DNA of 28,910 nucleotides from Glomus cerebriforme (Eukaryota; Glomeromycota; Glomeromycetes; Glomerales; Glomeraceae): assembly GCA_003550305.1 (NCBI GenBank), contig QKYT01000415.1:13709-42618 (forward strand), in the 5' to 3' direction. This document shows, in pieces, positions 10,599-22,029 of the stretch. A program made the position numbers and the translations under genes. Each line of letters begins with the position of its first letter. Positions within the stretch are counted from its first letter, which is position 1. The notes under the pieces are model-generated. The model did no database searches. It saw nothing but the letters and a program-made list of their open reading frames with translations, and had not been told where the DNA came from.

Positions 10599-11971
10599 AT
10601 GGTGGATAATAAACTTTTGCCAAAATTATCTCAAAATTTACTTGAAATTTTAAATGATGATGAATATTATGATATTACTATTGAAGTTGGTAATGATCCT
10701 TATGTAAAAGTATTTCGTGCGCATATGGTCATTTTACATTATCGTTCCCCTTACTTGAAAAGAATGTTATCAACTAATAAAAAGAAGAATGATGGAATCT
10801 TGGTACAAATTAAATTACCAAATATTTCACCAGAAATTTTTCAAATAATCCTAAGGTAATAAATATTTTTTATTTATGTACACTATAATTCATATTTATA
10901 AATTATTTTTTCGATTTTAGGTACATTTATGGAGGGGAACTTTCCTTGGAAGAATATGATACCTCAGATATAATTAAAATCTTGGATGTCGCCAATGAAC
11001 TAAGTCTTCAAGAATTGGTTACTCATTTACAATCCTTTTTGATCAAAAATAAAGTAAATTGGATAGAAGAAAATTTTGATTTAGTATATCAGACGAGTTT
11101 TAAGAATGATTCTTTTTTGGAACTTCAAAAATATTGTACTAATTTGATATCTGAAGAGCCAGATAAGATATTCAAATCGCCAAATTTTTCTTCAATTCCT
11201 GAAAAACTTTTATTATCTCTCATTAAAAATGATAATCTTCAGATGAGTGAAATTCAAATTTGGGAACGTGTGATCAAATGGGGTCTCGCTCAAAATCCAG
11301 CACTTCCTTCCGAACTTACAAATTATTCAAAAGATGATTTTAAAACTTTAAAGAACACCTTACAACAATGTATTCCGTTTATTAGATTTTATAATTTAAC
11401 TTGTAAAGAATTTATGGATAAAGTAATACCTTATAAAAAAATTTTGCCAAAGAAATTATATGATGATTTATTAAATACTTTTTTAAAACTTTTGGATCCT
11501 GATATCAAGCCAACTAATAAATCGAAACCTCGTATAACTAAAGAAACTAATTTAAATGTGAAAATCACAACAGAATATCCCGATAATGATAATTTTATAA
11601 GAACTCCAATTACAAAAAATGAACGAAAACAACAAAAGATGACAGATAAAGAGTTTGAAAAATCAGTAAAACCAGTAATAGTTGAGAACTCCAATACAGA
11701 TGATACTGATACAGATGAAGATGTTGAAAAGTTTGAAAATTTTATAAGTACTCCAATTACAAAAAATGAACGAAAACAACAAAAGATGACAGATAAAGAG
11801 TTTGAAAAATCAGTAAAACCAGTAATAGTTGAGAACTCCAATACAGATGATACTGATACAGATGAAGATGTTGAAGAGTTTGAAAATTTTATAAGTACTC
11901 CAATTACAAAAAATGAACGAAAACAACAAAATATGACAGATGATACTGATACAGATGATACAGATGAATAA
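10599..11971 (+). CDS. BTB/POZ-BACK protein with C-terminal 49-residue tandem repeats
   Basis: Exons 10599-10855 and 10921-11971 (GT-AG intron 10856-10920, phase 2) give 435 residues. Residues about 10-110 are a BTB/POZ domain: DDEYYDITIEVGNDPYVKVF, then FRAHMVILHYRSPYLKRML and YIYGGELSLEEY. About 115-230 is a BACK region (ELQKYCTNLISEEPDKIF, IWERVIKWG). BTB-BACK proteins are usually dimeric substrate adaptors of cullin-3 ubiquitin ligases. Related mycorrhizal proteins normally continue into a TLDc or Kelch part. Here, after about residue 290, the protein instead runs into a lysine-rich, acidic repeat with period 147 bp (units at codons 310, 359 and 408). Each unit holds TPITKNERKQQKMTD and TDDTDTDEDVE. 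The reading frame ends inside unit 3; a further decayed unit follows out of frame. Intact start, splice sites and open frame argue for a live gene. Confidence 0.85.
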
Positions 11972-12160
11972 TACCAGTAATAGATGATAATTCTGTAAGA
12001 ACTCCAAAGAAATATATGATAGATGAAGATTCCGATAATTTTATAAGAACTCCAATTATAAAAAATGAACGAAAACAACAAAAGATGACAGATGAAGATT
12101 CCATGATAACATCCGTGTTATATTCTGTAAGAAATATAAAGATTCCAATACTATAGGAAA
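11591..12160 (+). repeat. 147-bp coding tandem repeat, about 3.5 units
   Basis: Units start at 11591, 11738 and 11885 with an exact 147-bp period, then 12037 (152 bp later, so out of frame). The first two units are nearly identical. The third is truncated by an internal deletion. The part beyond the stop at 11969-11971 continues to match in another frame, open from 11968 to about 12157. Recent expansion by slippage or unequal crossing-over is implied. Confidence 0.9.
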
Positions 12161-12161
12161 T

Positions 12162-12998
12162 ATTTTTAGGGGTCTTTAACATACAAATTGAATAAACAAA
12201 TCAGTTCGCGTGAAGAAAAAAATAATAACATTTTAAACATTATTAAATATATCAATATATACTGTATTATGACTAGATGATGTTCATATTAAATTATAAA
12301 TAACATAAAAGATGCATGATTTTACCCAATAGGTAAAAATTAGTTTTGATCTATCTCAAAATGTGTACCCTTCCATATTTGTCATATCCATCAAAATTTC
12401 ATTTGGCTCTTGAATCTTTTTTCAACAGTTAATTTCAAAGACGCTATTAACAGGCATAACAATATCAGCATCTTTATTATTATATTATTATACATTTGTA
12501 ATATAATCCCGTGAATTTCAAACTAAAATATAGGCTGATAAATAACATTCATATTCGGGATTCAATCACGATACGAAGGATAAAGATAATATTTTTGTAT
12601 TTTTGATACATTTAAACAAATAAAGATTATTATAAAAGTAAAAAATAGTGGAAATCTTATTTTTTTACGTTTTATTCATTGTAAATATTTATTTATCAAT
12701 CTTGTAGAAAATACTCAAAAAATTCACTTAAAAAATCAACGCTCAAAAATTTTGCCGCTGGGAAATTAGGAATCAAACCACTAAATTTCCTAAAGCGATT
12801 AACAATATTTATTTATTATTTACAATAGTCAATGGATTCTAATTTACAATACTAATACTTATTTATATATTACAAAATTTAAACTAAATTAGATTTCAAA
12901 ATAAAAAATTATTCCGAAAATAATTTCGTGTCATTTTGTAATAAATTCTTCAAATATTTTCACCAATTTAACAATACGAAATCCGGGAAGCATTATGT
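12162..12998. other. AT-rich intergenic spacer, nothing recognised
   Basis: Between the plus-strand BTB gene and the minus-strand kinase-Sel1 pseudogene. I see no coding, RNA or repeat signal beyond generic AT-rich text and probable 3' untranslated sequence of both neighbours. Confidence 0.5.
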
Positions 12999-14729
12999 TT
13001 AATGCTGACCAATTTTTCTGGATTTCATACCAGTCGATCGTATGGATTCGGATACGTCGTATTCTCCATCATTTTCTTGGTATAATAGGGCTTGTATTTT
13101 ATTTTCTTGAATACCCTTACCAAACGCGTAACAACTTGCCAATTCATATTGAGATTGTATAAAGCCATTTTCAGCCGATTCTTTGTATAACTCAAATGCT
13201 TTAAACAAATTTTCTTTACCATAACCGTATTTATAACAAGATGCAAGAAAGTATGAAGCTATAATTGAACCATTCTTAGCACCAAGTTGATGCCATTTAA
13301 ATGCTCTTTCATTATCCTCCTCAATACCACAACCGTAATAATAACAATATCCAAGTTCAAAGTAACCATTCGCTTCATTTTTTTTGGCTTGATTTCATGT
13401 AACATTGAAATGCCATATTTTTATCCTTATTATTTATACCAAAACCTTCTTTATAAAAATTTCCCAGTATTACGAAGTAATGCTTTATATTTGGATTATT
13501 AATAAGATAATTAAAAATTTTTTTTGATTTTGGTTTATATTTTTCTAAAATTTTATCAGAATTAAAATTTTTTGACCATCCAATATTATAATATTTTAAA
13601 TAATATTGAATGTTTTCATCCAAAGCATTAACGTTCATTCTCATCAATACGATATGATTTATCATTATCAGCTATTTGTAAAGGAATATTTTTCAATATC
13701 TTAAAAACATCATTAATGTTTGGTCTTAAATCTGGATCCTCGTCCCAACAACTTTTGATAAAGACTTACGTAAATTGAAGGCGTATTTATTATTGGTTTT
13801 TCTCTTATGCCTTCAGCAACAATTTTACAAATTAAAGCATTATGTGGAACTGTTGAAAAAGGAGGAAATCCGCTTGTTATTTCCCATAAAAGAACCCCTA
13901 TAGTTGTTTTTGTAATATTGTGGCTCCGTATACGCCGGAACCCCATAAACGTTTGTATTTGAAGTAACTTCAAGAGATAATTCCTTAGATAATCCAAAAT
14001 CTGTTATCATTAATGTATTATCATGAACTAATACATTTTTTGAATGCTATAAAATAAAATTATCAATTAAAATAAATTAAATTAATAGAATAAATGGAAT
14101 AAATTTTAAATTATTAAATCTCTGTGAATTATTTCTCTGAAATGTAACCATTTCAATCCACGTGTAATATCCAAAGCCATCTGAATTTTATTACTCCATT
14201 GAAGCGAATTAAACCGATCTTTTAAGTATTCTCTTAGATTACCTTAATTGGCGTATTTCAACACCATGATGTAATTATTTGACAATGGTTCTATCATCAA
14301 ATACAATTAAAATTGAGCATTAACTCATAAATTTATACGGAATATTATAAAATATATTAACCTTTTGTAACTCCCAAAAATTGATTTATATTTGGATGAA
14401 AACTGACTCTTCTTAAAGTCTTTAACTAGGCATCAAAATAAATTATTAGTACATTTAATAATTTTTTCACTTTATTTCATATGATACTAGATATTAAATA
14501 TATTCGCTACCTCTTTAAGAAACTTTGTCATATTATCTTCACTAAGTGAAGGGTTGATTGCAAGAAATTTCAATGCAATTGTAATTTCGCTAATTTTCCA
14601 ATCAGCCTTAACTACAAAGCCAAAAGCTCCTTCGTCAATTCTTTCCATATTACAGAATTCTTTAAATTCAAAATAAATTATGTCGTCATCTTTTATTTTC
14701 GCGACTATCCATTCATCTAATGATGTCAT
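12999..14729 (-). pseudogene. Protein kinase (TKL-like)-Sel1 repeat fusion, decayed
   Basis: Minus-strand order: kinase N-lobe at 14729-14490 (glycine loop IDEGAFGFVVKADW, lysine strand IALKFL), then TLRRVSFHPNINQFLGV, GNLREYLKDRF and the catalytic loop IIHRDL. HSKNVLVHDNTLMITDFGLS carries an intact DFG. A displaced C-lobe IGVLLWEITSGFPPFSTVP and CWDEDPDLRPN follow. About three Sel1 repeats (YCYYYGCGIEEDNERAF, SCYKYGYGKENLFKAF, SCYAFGKGIQENKIQA) end at 12999. Such kinase-Sel1 fusions are greatly expanded in Rhizophagus-type fungi. Damage seen: TAA at 14244-14246; a missing GT donor right after HRDL (AT in its place, near 14108-14110); loss of the segment between the activation loop and IGVLLWEI; frame slips before CWDEDPDLRPN and at the T8 run 13378-13385. 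Not functional as read. Confidence 0.88.
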
Positions 14730-15266
14730 ATTTAAAAAGTATAATTTGAAAATAGTCTTTTACTTTTAAGCAAGTAAGCTCCTACAAAAGTCTTAAATTT
14801 GCATAGACTGCAATGTAATGTTGCATTGCAATACGTTTTACGTTTCATTCGCATAAAGGTACTTTTGTCTACTTAATAAAGAAAAGAAGTAAACAAAATG
14901 TAAATCACCAGTTACCACTTATTTGATAATGGTATAAACAAACACGTTAGATTCAACTTAGATAATACTCGTTATCTATAATTTTGGTAGTACTGACATT
15001 AATAATGTACACCTCGGAAGTAACTTAATTCCGAATATTTATTTAACAAATGTTTATTTTTATCAACTATCTCAAAATACATACATGCTATAAAATTGAG
15101 AAATTAATTTATTTTTCGAAGGAAAAGTTGTTTTAAGATCACGTGGACTGAAAATTTAATAACTAATAATTTATGATCAACCTCTACCAGCATTAATCTT
15201 AATTTTCCCAGTGATGATTTGTAACGGCAAAAAGTTAAATAAATATCATTTTTTTTTATTAAATAA
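14730..15266. other. Spacer between two minus-strand genes
   Basis: Upstream region of the kinase-Sel1 pseudogene and downstream region of the hydrolase-phosphatase gene. No open frame or RNA gene was recognised. Confidence 0.5.
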
Positions 15267-17728
15267 TTATAAAACAGATTTCAAGTATAATGATCCATTA
15301 TCCCTATTATAATTATTGATATTTTCAGTATAATCTGCCATTAGATTATTTTTAATTTGATCGATTTCTTGTTGAGTAAATCCAAGATATTCATTTAAAT
15401 AATTTTCTACAGTTCCATAAATATCGCTGAATTTATGCAATGTTAATATCATTGATTCATACCTATATAATATAATGTGGAAAATTTAATAAATTTGTTG
15501 TGAGATAAAAATTAAAATTAATTAAAATAGATTTTTATATAGAATTTTACTTACTCTGAACTCATTATTTTTCTAATTTCATCCATAGTAAAATATCCTT
15601 TACACACATCGTAATATGTTTTAATTGTATCTTTATCATGTTCTATCAATTATAAATATTAAAATTTAAATCAATAAATTACATAAATTTCTTTAAACCA
15701 AGAAAACAAATCATTATTTTAATTGATACTTACGAATATTTCTATCAGTAATTTCATATTCTCTAGCAATAATATCATCATTAACACCACATAGTTTTAA
15801 TACCAACATACAAAACATACCAGTTCTATCATTTCCAACAGCACCATGAATGATAAATGGTCTATTGGGATAATTTAATATATGTTGAAATACTACTTTA
15901 TAGGCTGATCTACCTTCATCCAATATAATCATGCACACTATATTAAGTCAAATTTTGTAAATTAATATATTTAATTAGAAATATATAAAATTATTACAGT
16001 ACATACCGTCGGATGAACCTTGACTATATAATGACAGTTTTTTAAGTAACGCATCTCTTGAATGGTCAACATCTTTGAATACTGAAATATGAATTCTATT
16101 TACTTCTGGTATATTTCTATATTTATAAATAATGATTAAAATTAGGTTAAAAGATTTCTAGAAAGTTATCTATATTTATTAATACTTACGCGAATCCAAT
16201 TTCTTGAACTTCAATAGTTGTTCGAAAGTCGAATACATTTTGTATGTTAAGCAAATTTAAAGTTTTAATTCCATTCTTGGTAATTCCAATTAAACTAATA
16301 AAAAAAAAAAAAAAAAATTAATACGTAATTTCAGCTAAGAGAATTCAAAAATTCAATCTAAAGAAAAATTAACTTACTTTCCACTTCTAAAAATAAATCT
16401 TTTACGAACATATTTCTGTGTCAAATTAACACTGAAAGGGTAACCACCTAAATCTCTAAAATTTGTAACACCTTCAACACCCAAATATCGTGGTATCTTA
16501 GTTATAAACTTATTTCTCTCAAAAAATCTTGTAGATTGAAATTCATTTGAAAAATAATCTGTTATTGAGGAGATTAATTCATCTGAATGATCAGTAAAAG
16601 CATGGTTTGCGCCCATGATGATTTTTAGTGTATTATTTGGAATTATACTAGAGAATACTGCCGCGTCATTTGGTGATGTATACTACAATTGAGAATTAAC
16701 ATGAAACATGTTATAATTGGAAGCAAATTTTTTTTTAAATTGAAATTTACCTCATCACTTGCCCCATGAATTATAAATACTGAAGTAGATTCTGGTAGAT
16801 CACTTACTATATGAAGAAAAAGAATAATTTAATTATTCCAATTAATGTAAATAAAAGCATGATAAATTTCTATAAATAATCACCGTAAAAAAAAGAAAGA
16901 AGAAACTTACCAAAGGACATATCAATCGAAACAAAATTCGAAAAACCCTCAAAAGTAGTCATAACTCTCTTAATTTCTCCATAAAACTTATATTCATTCA
17001 TTTTAAAACCTTCATTTTTAAATTTTTCCAAATATTCTTTTGGGTAATTTTTTAATAAATGACTAAAATGATATCTTGCTGAAATTGCAACAAAATGTGG
17101 TATGTTTCTATTCATTTTTGTCGCATAGTGATAAGCCGAAATATTCCCTATTTTAGTTTGAATGAGTTCATATATAAAGGGAGAACGAAAGGAAAAGTAA
17201 ATTTACGTGACATACCAACAGAGTGACCTATTAATGCGTATAATTGATATCCATATTCTCTTTCTAAATATTTTACTACCGTATCAATATCTTCAATTTC
17301 ATTCTAGAGACCAAAGAGAAATGAGTTTTGTATATAAAACATCTTATAAAAATTATAAAAAAAATATACCTCATTATTACCATAATCAATAGAAATAAAA
17401 TCACTTTCGCCATTTCCTCTAAAATCAAAACGAAATGTATCAAATGATAATTCTTTTGCTAATTTCGGTTGAAAACTAAAGTTTTTATGCGCTATTTATT
17501 ACGATATTGCAAAAAAAAAAAAAAAATCTTTTAAAAAAAGGAAAAAGATAGAAATAACTTTTATGTACAGAAAAGTTTAGAGAGATAGATACCTTGAACG
17601 CCATGACATATAATTCCAATTTTTGCATCTCTTGTACTTTGTTTGGGAAACTTACGTTCAAGTATACCAACAATGGTTTGTCCTTTATTATTTTTTATCC
17701 TTAATAATTCATCTTTACGTATACTCAT
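15267..17728 (-). CDS. Alpha/beta hydrolase fused to a tyrosine-phosphatase-like domain lacking its catalytic cysteine
   Basis: Eleven exons on the minus strand: 17728-17593, 17491-17370, 17303-17216, 17147-16911, 16806-16751, 16682-16378, 16294-16190, 16116-16007, 15937-15734, 15642-15555 and 15462-15267. All ten GT-AG introns keep frame, giving 548 residues. Residues 1-265 are an alpha/beta hydrolase of the serine-aminopeptidase/lipase type. It has an oxyanion-side strand GIICHGVQAHKN, DFRGNGES, the nucleophile elbow GHSVG (S114), HGASDE (D212) and GANHAF (H240), so the triad is complete. Residues about 276-460 match the Tyr-phosphatase family of the PF13350 type: GVTNFRDLGGYPF, RKRFIFRSG, NVFDFRTTIEVQEIG, and the P-loop HGAVGNDRTG at 417-426. 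The essential Cys of HCxxGxxRTG is Gly418 (GGT at 15845-15843). The hydrolase should therefore be active and the phosphatase catalytically dead, perhaps binding phosphate or phosphoinositide. There is no signal peptide, so it is probably cytosolic. Confidence 0.88.
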
Positions 17729-19397
17729 TTTATTTTAATTATAGCGCATAATAAATATATATGTATATTTTTGAAGAAAAAACAAAAATTAAGATAACAT
17801 TCTTTCTTTTTTTTTTGATGAATTTATATAAATGCAGGGAGTGTCCATTGTTTATGCACATCCCTTCTATAAAAATAAGATGAAAAATATTTTTTGAAGT
17901 TCCTACATATAATCTAACTTCAATTAGCTACCTGAGTATAAAAGTTTCTATTTTCAAAAATCCTTAATCCGACAAAATTAATTTATACCAGTAACTAATT
18001 AAATTAGGTATGTATTCCCGGTTCAGGACTTCAGGTACAGTATTACCGGGTATAATTTCGTTAATAAATTAATTTCAAAAAAAAATTCTAATTTTGAATA
18101 GCTAATTTATTAAATGATTAAATGAATGATAATACCATAGTTAATGTTTTATAACTGTTAAATTAAGCGAATGTTTAATGTAAATCAGCAACATCGAAAT
18201 GAATTTTGATCCTGAGCAGAAAATTCAATATAGTACAGTATCTTCGAATCACATGCAAGTAATACCCTTTATCATATTTCCTTATCTGTTATCACATTGA
18301 TCTTCGCACTAAACCTATATATAATATATTAATATTAAAAACAAATAAAAGGATCAAAAGATCAACTGAATTAAAAAGTAAAGCCATCAAATGAAATAAA
18401 ATCATAGAATATAAGCAAGTCATCCATTTTCTGGCTTTTTTTTTTCGAAATTACCATAACTCATAATTATCAATTCGGATCTATGCGTTTTTTAATAATA
18501 TCTAAAATCATATGTGAGGCGAAGTCACTGCGAACATAATTTGATTTTTCGAAAATAAAGTTTCCATTGTCCATTCTGTTATCTTTTTTCCTTTTTGTGG
18601 TTTAGCGCTCTTTTAAATTGAAAACTAAATGGCTTAGTTCAAAATTTACACGTTTACTTCCCAAAATTGACGAATAAAATAACCTTTCTTTTTGTACAAA
18701 CAGATTTGATGTGCCTACATATTACCATTTTAGAGAACAAATTGGCCGGTTTATCCCTTTATGGTAGTATATTTCATGTTACACGTTATAATTTATTCAA
18801 AGTTTCCCTAAGCCATTCATTTTATTCACCGAATTTTACAAAAAAAAAAAAATAAAAAAAAATAAATAAATACTGGAAAAATGTGTGCTGTACTTTCTTT
18901 ACTTATAAACAATGAATTTCATAATTCTGAGAAGCTTGTAATTCCTTATCAAGCATTTTTTACTATAAATACTCCGTTTTATCTGTTGGAAATTTCTCCT
19001 GATTTAAAAAACTCAGGGGTTTTTTACAGTCTTATATGCTTTTTTTTTTTAAAAAAAAAAATTCATATTATTAATCCAAATTATATTTCTCTTCACTCTC
19101 AAACCTTTCTGAAATTATACTATTTATTAATGCGTCTATAAAATTTCAAAGGCAAGTATCTAATTCAATCGATTACTTAACTTCAAAGAATCAAGAAAAA
19201 ATTTCAACAATATTCATTCAATCGTCTAATTTTGTTAGCTATTCATTTTATATCAAAGGAATTCACTTAAATCAATATAAACTTAATTTAATCAAAACCA
19301 TAGAATTAATCATTATTAACAGAATACTTTTCTCATTTTTATAGATATATATTTAAAAATATCCAAAATATCCATAATTTTACCATAATAAGGAATA
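17729..19397. other. Divergent promoter region between the hydrolase and PLC genes
   Basis: Short open frames here (for example 18881-19141) lack family features and codon character and run through a T11A11 switch at 19040-19061. Nothing else is supported. Both flanking genes start outward from this spacer, so it probably holds both promoters. Confidence 0.5.
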
Positions 19398-21118
19398 ATG
19401 GATCGAATTCGATGTTATTATACTATATTATTTATTTTAATAATTCAAATATTATTGTTATACGTAAATTTATCACAACAAAATCCTTCATTAACATTTA
19501 ATATTAATAAACGAGATGCTCAAGCGGTAACGCCTAATACGCCTAATACGCCTAATATAAATCAAACTGTGCCATTAAAATGTAATGGTGATGCAACGAT
19601 TTGTGATCTAAGATATGATCAAGTGGTAAAAATATCGCGTCTCTCTTTTTCTTAAAGAAAATTTTATTCAAATGTCTCAAAGAAATTTTTTTCTGAATCA
19701 TTTCTTTTTTCTTTCCTTTTCCTTTCCTTTTCCATTACTTTAGACTCATCCTGGAACTCATAATAGCGCAGCATATGATTTAGTGTTTGATTGCAATCTA
19801 ACAGTTAGAAATTGTTTAAATTCAGTAAGTGTATGTAGTAAACAATATGCACAATGTGTACTGACATACGGCATGCAATGTGATGCGCAAACTACAGTGT
19901 GTAAACAACGAAGTCCACAATGGTACCATTGGATATGTGATGGATTCAATAAAACATGTAGATCTAGTAATGCTTTGTGCGCGGCATGGAATGCTGTTTG
20001 TACCAACACTGATAGAGTATGCAATGTTTGGGGTAATGCTTGTCAAGTTGATATACCTGAGTGGGTTTTAACTTGTTTTTGGGATAATAATCCTGGTTAT
20101 CCGGTTTTAAGACAACTCCAAGATGGTAAGTCCAAATTTTAAGGGAAGAGAAAAAAAAGGGGGTTTTTTTTAATTTATTTTTTTTTTTTTTCGATCTTTA
20201 GGGATTAGACTATTTGATTTTGATACGTGTCTTGTGAATAATGAAACTGCAGTTTTGTGTCATGGTGAAAATCCAGTGAGGGCGTTAGGAGGAGAATTAG
20301 ATCCAACATTTAAAGTAATTTTGGATTTCATGAATGCAAATCCTAATGAGGTTATAACGATAGAATTTGGTGATATAGATGGAGATGCAGTAATAATTAG
20401 TAATTACATACAATCAAAATTAGCACAATATTTTATAAACCAAACAACAGGACATTCATTAATGTATTCAAGTGCGGATCCTAATAGACCATGGATAACG
20501 TTACGAGAAATGATCAATAATAATACTCGTATAGTTGTCTTTTTCGGTAGAATTTATAATAATGTACAAAATAGACAACCTTGGATATTTAGTACAAGGG
20601 AATGGTTTACTGAATCGTTTTCTTATACTGGTAATGATATGACTGCTGAGCAACTTGTTAATAGTTTTAACGGTTATTGTGCTTCTTCTGATTCTATTAT
20701 TCAAAGTGATATGCAAACATATGGTAGAGTGAGATGGCAGACAATTGATGATACGTAAGTGTTGTTAATATTCTCAAAATTTTATTTTTTATTTTTTTTT
20801 TTCAAAAAAAAACTTATCCGATTTTTTTTTTTTTTTTTACTTTTTAATATGCAAATTACAAGTGTGGGAATATTACCTACTAATATAGAAGATGCATTAA
20901 GGATGGGGAAAAGTCCAGGTCCAATATGTTTACAAGATTTAGCATTAACTGTTAATTTTGATGTACTAAAAAATATTGAAGCATATTGTTTTCCTAGATT
21001 TCCTTATTTTTTTAGAGTAAGACTTGATCATTATTGGCAAAGTAGTTTATTTGAAGTTGTTAAAAAAATGAATCAACAAAATGTTATAAAATTTTTAGGT
21101 AATACTACTAATACTTGA
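19398..21118 (+). CDS. Secreted PI-PLC-like phosphodiesterase with a heptad-spaced cysteine insertion
   Basis: Exons 19398-19625, 19744-20125, 20202-20754 and 20863-21118 join in phases 0, 1 and 2 into 472 residues. Residues 1-26 are a signal peptide (ILFILIIQILLLY core), followed by a TPNTPNTPN linker. CDLRYDQVTHPGTHNSAAY holds the first PLC-X histidine (H82). GIRLFDFDTC with VLCHGE holds the second (H224); later family blocks are VITIEFGD, RIVVFFGR and SPGPICLQDL. The fold cleaves phosphoinositides, GPI or related phosphodiesters by paired-His general acid-base catalysis. Normally about 40-60 residues separate the two histidines; here 142 do. The extra part (93-187) has cysteines at 93, 100, 107, 114, 122, 129, 141, 148, 155, 162, 169, 176 and 187, nearly all seven apart. 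Intact splice sites and frame suggest a live gene; the substrate is unknown. Confidence 0.87.
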
Positions 21119-22029
21119 AATCTTGTAAGAAGGAAGAGGATTGATGTATGTGAAAGAAAAGATTAAAGATTTTGTTAAAATATTTTTGTATTTATTTAGG
21201 TTTAATATCGTAATCTATTATTTTATTTCTTTTTTTTTTTTTGTAAATCTCTATGTAATTTCTCTTTTCTAATTGATTGATTGTTTAGGATTGTATAATA
21301 TTCTTTTGTAAAATATTTAATAATAAAAATAAAGAGATTATACTTTAAAAACGAATAAAGCATCCATTATACAAACAAATTATATTTACGATAAATAAAA
21401 ATTCCTATTATTCACCTACTTCAACCTTAACAATAAAATGATCTTCGACCACCTAATCCTCGAAAGCCGTAATGGCTTCTTCCTACATTTTCAACAGTTA
21501 GTCAAATTACTTTATCTTCAAAGTCTCCGGGCAGGATCAGAAAGTTCTGCTGCTCCTACTTCAATATCTTCATCATCTTCAATTCTCTTCTTAAAAATTC
21601 AACTTCATAAAAAATTGATGTAGATTTTATTAGATATTCTTTTTTTTTATCTAAATTCCATATCTACATCTATTCATTTTTCTTTAACCAAATTTTCTTT
21701 AAACAATTTGTTTTAATAAAAATTTATAGTTTTTTTTCCTTAATTTTCTTTATTCTTTAAATCCCTTTTATCTATTAATATAAATACATTGTCTTATGAT
21801 GAAAAATAAATCATTGAATATTCTTTCGTATATAAATAATGATTTAACTTAATATAAATATGTCTATTAAGATGTAATGGATTTTCAAGAATATTAAGCA
21901 CATCCTTTTTATATGTATCCAGCATTCTTGGGATGTTGCGTTCTGAATCACTCAGTATACTATCATATTAACACTTATTTTCAATTAGTTATTTAGCGGT
22001 CTTAAAGAGTTCTGGTCTTTAAGCGTTAT
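21119..22029. other. Convergent 3' spacer between the PLC gene and EAF3
   Basis: Presumed 3' untranslated regions of both genes. On the minus strand at 21440-21630 there is a short coding-like patch (EDDEDIEVGAAELSDPARR and SHYGFRGLGGRRSFYC in different frames). It has no start, splice pair or family I recognise. It may be a small relic or chance. Confidence 0.4.

Noticed and set aside
11431..12081. 216-codon open frame antisense to the BTB gene
   Set aside because: It mirrors the tandem repeat on the coding strand (repetitive SSVSVSSV text) and has no domain, promoter or start context of its own.
17207..17392. Plus-strand 61-codon frame over the hydrolase exons
   Set aside because: Antisense shadow of exon 3 and its flanking introns in the minus-strand hydrolase gene.
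18881..19141. 86-codon open frame in the hydrolase-PLC spacer
   Set aside because: Hydrophobic text running through a T11A11 tract, with no family similarity and no conserved start or splice context.
19758..20071. Several open frames overlapping PLC exon 2 on both strands
   Set aside because: They are shadows of the cysteine-rich exon. The true frame is fixed by H82, H224 and the splice phases.
20759..20862. ATG at 20759 as a separate gene start
   Set aside because: The segment is the third PLC intron (donor at 20755, acceptor before 20863); the downstream frame continues the PLC domain.
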